In this document: piece by piece, positions 59,425 to 64,000 of the stretch
Numbering within the stretch: position 1 is the first letter of the stretch
Layout of the letters: the number at the start of each line of letters is the position of its first letter
Assembly (NCBI GenBank): GCA_963850915.1
Contig: CAWKND010000004.1
Coordinates: 1 to 64,000 of the forward strand
DNA from: CAVTWH01 sp963850915
GTDB lineage: Bacteria > Actinomycetota > Actinomycetes > Mycobacteriales > Micromonosporaceae
DNA: 64,000 nucleotides
Reading direction: 5' to 3'
Made by a program: the position numbers and the translations under genes
The notes under the pieces: generated by a model
Seen by the model: only the letters and a program-made list of their open reading frames with translations
Database searches by the model: none
Told to the model about the DNA's origin: nothing

Positions 59425-60482
59425 ACCTCGACGACGAACTGCGCGCCACCTTCGCCGACTGGGCCGAGCGGGCGCCGACCGGGGACACGCTGCTGACCGG
59501 GGTGTACGCCCGCAGCCACCAGCTGACCGTACGGCGCCGGTACCAGGCGGTACTGCTCGCCGCGGTGGCCGTACTGGCCGTGCTGCTGCCCATCGGCCTG
59601 CTGCACGGCGGCATCGGCCACTCCACTCCGCTGCCGCCCGGCAATCCCACCCTGTCGGCCGGTACCCCGAGCGCGAAGTTGCCGGCGTACGGGCTGTCGG
59701 CACAGGTCACCCTGGTCACCGCCGGTACCCAGCCGAGCGCACCGGACTTCCCGCTGCTGGTTGGCTGGCTGCCCGCCGGGTACGAGCTGCACCCGGCCTT
59801 CGACTCGGCCGGCCAGTCGCTCACCGATCCGGGGCACGGGCTCTCCATCGCAATCACCACCCAGCCCTACTTCTGGGACTGGGAGCCGGTACAGACCACC
59901 GACACGACAATCAGTGGCCACCCGGCTGTGCTGCGCACCGGAGCCGACGAAGGGGTCGCCGAGCGCCTCGTCGGTGTGGCCTGGCAGCTGCCCGGGACCG
60001 GCTGGGTGACCGTGGACAGCGTGGCGGGCCTGGCCAAGGAGCAGGTACTGCGGATCGCCCGGAATCTGGCCAAGGGGCGTACGCCCGCGATCGAACTGCC
60101 CTTCACCTTCGGCGTACTCCCGGTGGGCTTCGCACTGACCTACCTGAGTGCCGACAGTGCCTGCTTCAGCCCGGTCACGCCGGTGCGCTGGAGGCCGCCA
60201 CCGCGCTCGATGTCCGGGCTGTGCGCGCTGGTCAGCCCGGTTGATACCAGCCCCACCGCCGGGGGCGTGCTGGCGGTGCTCGGCGGGCAGGCGGGGCAGC
60301 TGTCCAGCAACGCCAACGGCAAGCAGTTCGATGTCGGGCTCCAGGACGGGCGGCTGCTGACCGTCTTCACCTCGGGGATCGCACCACCGCGCAGCGCCGC
60401 CCAGGCCGACCCGGACTACGGCTGGCTGGAGATCACCGACGTGGCGCTCGGCCAGTTCGCGAAGACCATGTCCGTCACCTGA
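59421..60482 (+). CDS. membrane protein coupled to the sigma factor (putative anti-sigma)
   Basis: 353 residues from ATG 59421 (MNLDDELRATFADWAERAPT), overlapping the sigma stop. A cytosolic N-terminus of about 45 residues, one membrane helix (VLLAAVAVLAVLLPIGLLHG, about 50-69) and a 280-residue outer domain with a beta-rich look. No zinc-binding HXXXCXXC motif of classical anti-sigma factors is present. Position and topology suggest an anti-sigma or regulatory partner, by inference only. Confidence 0.75.
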   Translation: MNLDDELRATFADWAERAPTGDTLLTGVYARSHQLTVRRRYQAVLLAAVAVLAVLLPIGLLHGGIGHSTPLPPGNPTLSAGTPSAKLPAYGLSAQVTLVTAGTQPSAPDFPLLVGWLPAGYELHPAFDSAGQSLTDPGHGLSIAITTQPYFWDWEPVQTTDTTISGHPAVLRTGADEGVAERLVGVAWQLPGTGWVTVDSVAGLAKEQVLRIARNLAKGRTPAIELPFTFGVLPVGFALTYLSADSACFSPVTPVRWRPPPRSMSGLCALVSPVDTSPTAGGVLAVLGGQAGQLSSNANGKQFDVGLQDGRLLTVFTSGIAPPRSAAQADPDYGWLEITDVALGQFAKTMSVT

Positions 60483-60577
60483 GCCGCTCCTGCCGGAGGC
60501 CGTGGCGGGGCGCAGCGTCCGGTGCCGGCGGGCGGGCCGGTGCGGGGCGGCCGGGCTGCCCGGTTAGGGTGCTTGTC

Positions 60578-61261
60578 GTGCTGGTTGTGGTGGTGGATTC
60601 GGCAACTCCGGCGGTCACCGCCGCGCTGGTCCGGGTCGAGGCGGAATCCGGGTCAAACTCCGTGGAGGTACTCGCCGAGCGGGTGACCGTGGACGCGCGG
60701 GCACACGGGGAGCTGCTCGCCCCCGCGGTACGCGACGTGCTGGCCGAAGGCGGCGCCGGAGTACGCGATCTCGGGGCTGTGGTGGCCGGTGTCGGGCCCG
60801 GGCCGTTCACCGGGCTACGGGTGGGCCTGGTCACCGCTGCGGCGCTGAGCGACACGCTGGGCATCCCGGCGTACGGCGTGTGCACGCTGGACGCGCTCGC
60901 CTGGGTCGCCGGCGCGGGGCGGGTACTGGTCGCCACCGACGCCCGCCGGCGCGAGGTCTACTGGGCGGTGTACCGGGACGGCCACCGGCTCACCGGACCA
61001 GCCGTGAACAAGCCGGCCGACCTGGACCTCGACGGCGCCGAGCACGCTGTCGACTTCGCCGTCGGCGAGGGCGCGCTGAACTACGCCGAGCTGCTGGGCG
61101 TACCGGTCCGTACCGAGCCCCGGTACCCCCCGGCACTGGCCCTGGCCGAACTCGCCGCCGCCAGGATCCGGGAAGGCGCACCCGGCGAGCCACTCACCCC
61201 GCTCTACCTGCGCCGACCCGACGCCGTCGAGCCCGGCGCCCGAAAGCCGGCGCTGCGATGA
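60578..61261 (+). CDS. tsaB: tRNA t6A synthesis protein TsaB
   Basis: Partner of TsaD; 227 residues from GTG 60578 (VLVVVVDSATPAVTAALVRV), with AGGG at eight bases; a GTG at 60569 adds three residues. VAGVGPGPFTGLRVGLVTAA is the family signature. Its stop overlaps the rimI ATG (ATGA). Confidence 0.93.
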   Translation: MLVVVVDSATPAVTAALVRVEAESGSNSVEVLAERVTVDARAHGELLAPAVRDVLAEGGAGVRDLGAVVAGVGPGPFTGLRVGLVTAAALSDTLGIPAYGVCTLDALAWVAGAGRVLVATDARRREVYWAVYRDGHRLTGPAVNKPADLDLDGAEHAVDFAVGEGALNYAELLGVPVRTEPRYPPALALAELAAARIREGAPGEPLTPLYLRRPDAVEPGARKPALR

Positions 61262-61773
61262 CGCCTACCCCGGCGGCCGCTCCCCGCTCCGGGCCCAGCG
61301 CCACGGTGGACATCGGGCGGCTGCGCTGGTGGCACATCGAGCAGCTGCTGCCGATCGAGAACGACCTCTTCGGCGCCGAGCGGTGGAGCGCCGCGATGTT
61401 CTGGAACGAGCTGGCCACCGGGCACCGGTACCTGGCCGCGACCGACCCGGACGGGACCCTGGTCGGGTACGCGGGGCTGGCTGTCTCGGATGCCGAGGCG
61501 TGGGTACAGAACATCGCGGTACGCCGGGACCGGCAGGGGCAGGGGCTCGGCCGGGTACTCATGAACACGCTGCTGCGCCTGGCCACCGGCGTACCGGTGC
61601 TGCTGGAGGTGGCGGTGGACAACGCACCGGCCCAGCACCTGTACGCGTCCCTCGGCTTCGAGACCGTCGGCCTGCGCAAGGGCTACTACCAGCCGAGCAA
61701 CACCGACGCCCTGGTCATGCGGCGTGAACCGGACACGGACGGATCTTTGCGGGACGGAGGAGACAGTGCCTGA
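61258..61773 (+). CDS. rimI: ribosomal protein S18 N-acetyltransferase RimI
   Basis: GNAT enzyme, 171 residues, ATG at 61258 overlapping tsaB. Acetyl-CoA loop IAVRRDRQGQGLGRVLM, and LYASLGFETVGLRKGYYQPS at the C-terminal part, both typical of RimI. The N-terminal 20 residues are an extension. Overlaps tsaD by eight bases. Confidence 0.92.
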   Translation: MTPTPAAAPRSGPSATVDIGRLRWWHIEQLLPIENDLFGAERWSAAMFWNELATGHRYLAATDPDGTLVGYAGLAVSDAEAWVQNIAVRRDRQGQGLGRVLMNTLLRLATGVPVLLEVAVDNAPAQHLYASLGFETVGLRKGYYQPSNTDALVMRREPDTDGSLRDGGDSA

Positions 61774-62812
61774 CGAGCCACTGGTACTCGGCATCGAGAC
61801 CAGCTGCGACGAGACCGGGATCGGCATCGTACGCGGCCACACGCTGCTCGCCGACGCCATCGCCTCCAGTGTGGAGGAGCATGCCCGGTTCGGTGGCGTG
61901 GTACCCGAGGTGGCCAGCCGGGCGCACCTGGAGGCGATGGTACCCACGATGCACCGGGCCCTGGCCGACGCGGGCGTGACGCTCGCCGACGTGGATGCCA
62001 TCGCGGTCACCGCGGGCCCCGGCCTGGCCGGGGCGCTGCTCGTCGGGGTGGCCGCGGCCAAGGGCTTCGCGCTCGCCGCCGAGAAGCCGATCTACGGCGT
62101 CAACCACCTCGCCGCGCACGTGGCCGTCGACACCCTGGAGCACGGTGCGCTGCCCGCGCCGTCGATCGCGCTGCTCATCTCCGGCGGCCACTCCAGCCTG
62201 CTGCTCATCGACGACCTGGCGCGCGGGGTGAACCCCCTCGGCGGCACCATCGACGACGCGGTCGGCGAGGCATTCGACAAGGTCGCGCGGCTGCTGGGCA
62301 TGCCGTTCCCGGGCGGCCCGCCGATCGACCGGGCGGCGCGTGAGGGCGACCCCGCCTCGATCGCCTTTCCGCGTGGCCTTACCGGAGCGCGCGACCAGGC
62401 CGCGCACCGCTTCGACTTCTCGTTCTCCGGGCTGAAGACGGCGGTCGCCCGCTGGGTGGAGGCGCGCGAGCGGACCGGGGAGCCGGTACCGGTGAACGAT
62501 GTCGCGGCCGCGTTCCAGGAGGCGGCGTGCGACGTACTCACCGCAAAGGCGATCGACGCCTGCCGCCAGCACGGGGTGGACACGCTGGTGATCGGTGGTG
62601 GGGTGGCGGCCAATTCCCGGGTACGCGCGATGGCTGCCGAACGGGCCGAGAAGTACGGGATCACCGTGCGGGTACCCCGCCCCAAACTGTGTACCGACAA
62701 CGGCGCCATGGTCGCCGCACTCGGCTCGCACCTGGTCGCGGCCGGAGTGGCACCGAGCCGGCTGGACCTGCCCGCCGACTCGGCCATGCCGCTGACCCGT
62801 GTCGCAGTGTGA
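61766..62812 (+). CDS. tsaD: tRNA t6A transferase TsaD
   Basis: Catalytic subunit of t6A synthesis, 348 residues. GTG at 61766 (VPDEPLVLGIETSCDETGIG) with GGAGGAG at five bases, which decides the start. Metal histidines in NHLAAHVAV, nucleotide loops LISGGHSSLLL and VIGGGVAANSRVR. In many actinobacteria groES-groEL follow; here a small gene and a HAD hydrolase follow. Confidence 0.95.
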   Translation: MPDEPLVLGIETSCDETGIGIVRGHTLLADAIASSVEEHARFGGVVPEVASRAHLEAMVPTMHRALADAGVTLADVDAIAVTAGPGLAGALLVGVAAAKGFALAAEKPIYGVNHLAAHVAVDTLEHGALPAPSIALLISGGHSSLLLIDDLARGVNPLGGTIDDAVGEAFDKVARLLGMPFPGGPPIDRAAREGDPASIAFPRGLTGARDQAAHRFDFSFSGLKTAVARWVEARERTGEPVPVNDVAAAFQEAACDVLTAKAIDACRQHGVDTLVIGGGVAANSRVRAMAAERAEKYGITVRVPRPKLCTDNGAMVAALGSHLVAAGVAPSRLDLPADSAMPLTRVAV

Positions 62813-62870
62813 GGCGCTGGCCGGCACACAGGGTGCCACCGCAACCGGTCACGGTGTAGCGTCACGCGCT

Positions 62871-63125
62871 GTGATCGTGCGCATGTGGGAGGCCAAGGCG
62901 ACCCCAGAGGGCTTCGCCGAACTCATCGACTGGGTCTGCGAGTACGGCATCCCGGCCGTGGAGTTCAACCCGCTGCACATGTCCAGCGAGGTGTTCAGCT
63001 CGACCGACAACCGGCTGGTGGTCATCTCCAAGTGGCGCAGCGGCCCGGTCGAGCTACCACCGCCGCCCCGCAACCTGCTGGCCCGCCCCCCGCACAGCTG
63101 GGACTTCAGCCCCGTCGACCGGTGA
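62871..63125 (+). CDS. small conserved ABM-like protein
   Basis: 84 residues from GTG 62871 (VIVRMWEAKATPEGFAELID). Resembles short actinobacterial proteins with a dimeric alpha-beta barrel (antibiotic-biosynthesis-monooxygenase) fold: VRMWEAKATPEGF start, EVFSSTDNRLVVISKWRSG centre and ARPPHSWDFSPVDR end. No catalytic residue can be named. Function unknown. Confidence 0.7.
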   Translation: MIVRMWEAKATPEGFAELIDWVCEYGIPAVEFNPLHMSSEVFSSTDNRLVVISKWRSGPVELPPPPRNLLARPPHSWDFSPVDR

Positions 63126-63135
63126 GCCCCGTTCT

Positions 63136-63807
63136 TTACGGCGCTGCGGTCAGGTCGACGAGTTCGCTCAACGCGCCGATGGTCGGGCCGGCCCAGGACG
63201 GGTCGGAGTGGGCGAACTCGGTCGTGCGTACCACCGACATCCCGACAGCCGCCGCGCCGGCCAGTTCGCCGCCCGCGCCGTCGCCGACGAACAGGCAGCG
63301 CTCGGGCGGTACTCCAACCGCGTCAGCGGCCCACCGGTAGATCGCCGGATCGGGCTTGCCGACGCCGAGATCGCAGGAGAAGGCGAGCGCGTCGAAGCGG
63401 GTACCGAACGCCGAGTCCTTCCACACCAGTACCGTCTCCACCGTGCAGTTGCTCACCAGAGCCAGCCGGAAACCGTTGCCGCGTAAGGTGTCCAGCGTAT
63501 TCAGCGTGGCCGGTCGGGCGCTGGCCAGCAGGTCGGCGGTGAGGTCGGTACGCAGCCGTACCGCCTCGGCCACCGCCGTGTCGTCCGGCGCGCCACCCAA
63601 CTCCCGGGCCCAGTCGCGGCACATCACATCGAGTGCACCGAACGCGCCGACCAGCCGGCCGTGCCAGCGGGCGTGGAACAGCCCGACGAAGGCGTCCGGA
63701 TCGACCCCGAGGACGCTGCCCATCTGCCGGGTCACCTGGTCACGCGGTGCCCCGCCACCGTCGTCGATCAGCGTGTTGAACAGGTCGATCAGGATCGCGT
63801 CGGGCAC
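63136..63807 (-). CDS. HAD-superfamily hydrolase
   Basis: 223 residues, GTG at 63807 (VPDAILIDLFNTLIDDGGGA). Motif I IDLFNTL keeps the nucleophile Asp but has Phe at the next acid position, as in dehalogenase-type HAD proteins. Motif II LVSNCTVE, motif III lysine in GVGKPDPAIY, motif IV VGDGAGGELAGA. The cap is a helical insert (30-110). Substrate unknown. Convergent with the small gene at 62871. Confidence 0.88.
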   Translation of the reverse strand: MPDAILIDLFNTLIDDGGGAPRDQVTRQMGSVLGVDPDAFVGLFHARWHGRLVGAFGALDVMCRDWARELGGAPDDTAVAEAVRLRTDLTADLLASARPATLNTLDTLRGNGFRLALVSNCTVETVLVWKDSAFGTRFDALAFSCDLGVGKPDPAIYRWAADAVGVPPERCLFVGDGAGGELAGAAAVGMSVVRTTEFAHSDPSWAGPTIGALSELVDLTAAP

Positions 63808-63861
63808 GCCGTCGACTCTACCGGCGTAGCCGGAACCCGTTGGTACCCAAGCGCTCCTGCC

Positions 63862-64000
63862 TCAGCGGCCGCCGTCGTCGTACCGGAGGGAGTACTGGTA
63901 GCCGACCGGGACCTGGCAGAGGGTACGCAGTTGGCCGCCCAGCGTGGCGTGGGCGAGTTCGGCGCCGCCGGCCTGGTACCGGATCAGCAGCAGCCCGCCG
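63862..64000 (-). CDS. 3' end of an unidentified gene
   Basis: 46 codons, ending at the TGA at 63864-63862 and entering from the right edge. Visible residues include GGLLLIRYQAGGAELAHATL and VGYQYSLRYDDGGR. No family recognised from this fragment. Confidence 0.45.
   Translation of the reverse strand, partial: GGLLLIRYQAGGAELAHATLGGQLRTLCQVPVGYQYSLRYDDGGR

Overview
The window is about 64 kb of high-G+C (roughly 70%) actinobacterial core chromosome. Protein details (RpoB and TruA wording, a conservon-type kinase plus roadblock pair, a SigE-family ECF sigma factor, an NnaR-like HemD/winged-helix regulator) point to the Micromonosporaceae. The family placement is an inference from remembered protein sequence, not from a database search. 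I saw no tRNA, rRNA, CRISPR array, insertion sequence or prophage.

Layout. 1-804: 5' part of a membrane mannosyltransferase (PIG-V type), divergent from rpoB. 1240-9803: rpoB, rpoC and two small membrane proteins. 10232-14690: str operon (rpsL, rpsG, fusA, tuf). 15026-24841: S10 and spc operons from rpsJ to rplO. 25037-27891: secY, adk, map. 27979-33564: a DUF1707 membrane protein, then infA, rpmJ, rpsM, rpsK, rpsD, rpoA, rplQ, truA. 33604-47066: an accessory stretch with a single-pass membrane protein, an RsmC-like methyltransferase, an ABC-F ATPase, a ThiE homologue, an 868-residue membrane/disordered protein with 42-bp repeats, a reduced conservon (kinase-like plus roadblock), and an NnaR-like regulator with a NirB-type flavin oxidoreductase. 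47460-64000: rplM, rpsI, glmM, a decayed Uma2 gene, a VOC protein, glmS, a LysE-type exporter, a small hypothetical protein, acpS, the NAD(P)HX repair enzyme, alr, a hydrolase, then the t6A genes tsaE, tsaB, rimI and tsaD with a sigma factor and membrane protein set inside them, and a HAD hydrolase.

How it works together. The first half makes the ribosome, the RNA polymerase core, elongation factors and the Sec channel. The glmM, glmS, alr and acpS group supplies cell-wall and lipid precursors. The tsa genes make the t6A modification of tRNA.

Main observations. (1) Seven single-base indels interrupt or extend five essential genes (rpoB, rpoC, rpsS, rpsC three times, glmM); six of the seven lie in short homopolymer runs, so sequencing error is the leading explanation. 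(2) A 24-nt hairpin motif with compensating differences recurs upstream of rpsL, rpsJ and infA. (3) GTAC is strongly over-represented, largely because Val GTA is used almost only before C. (4) Several accessory genes carry short tandem repeats (7-17 bp), different at each locus, at or just after their stop codons. (5) The conservon lacks its last two genes and the usual His of its kinase. (6) A 16-bp perfect inverted repeat fills the rpoB-rpoC gap.
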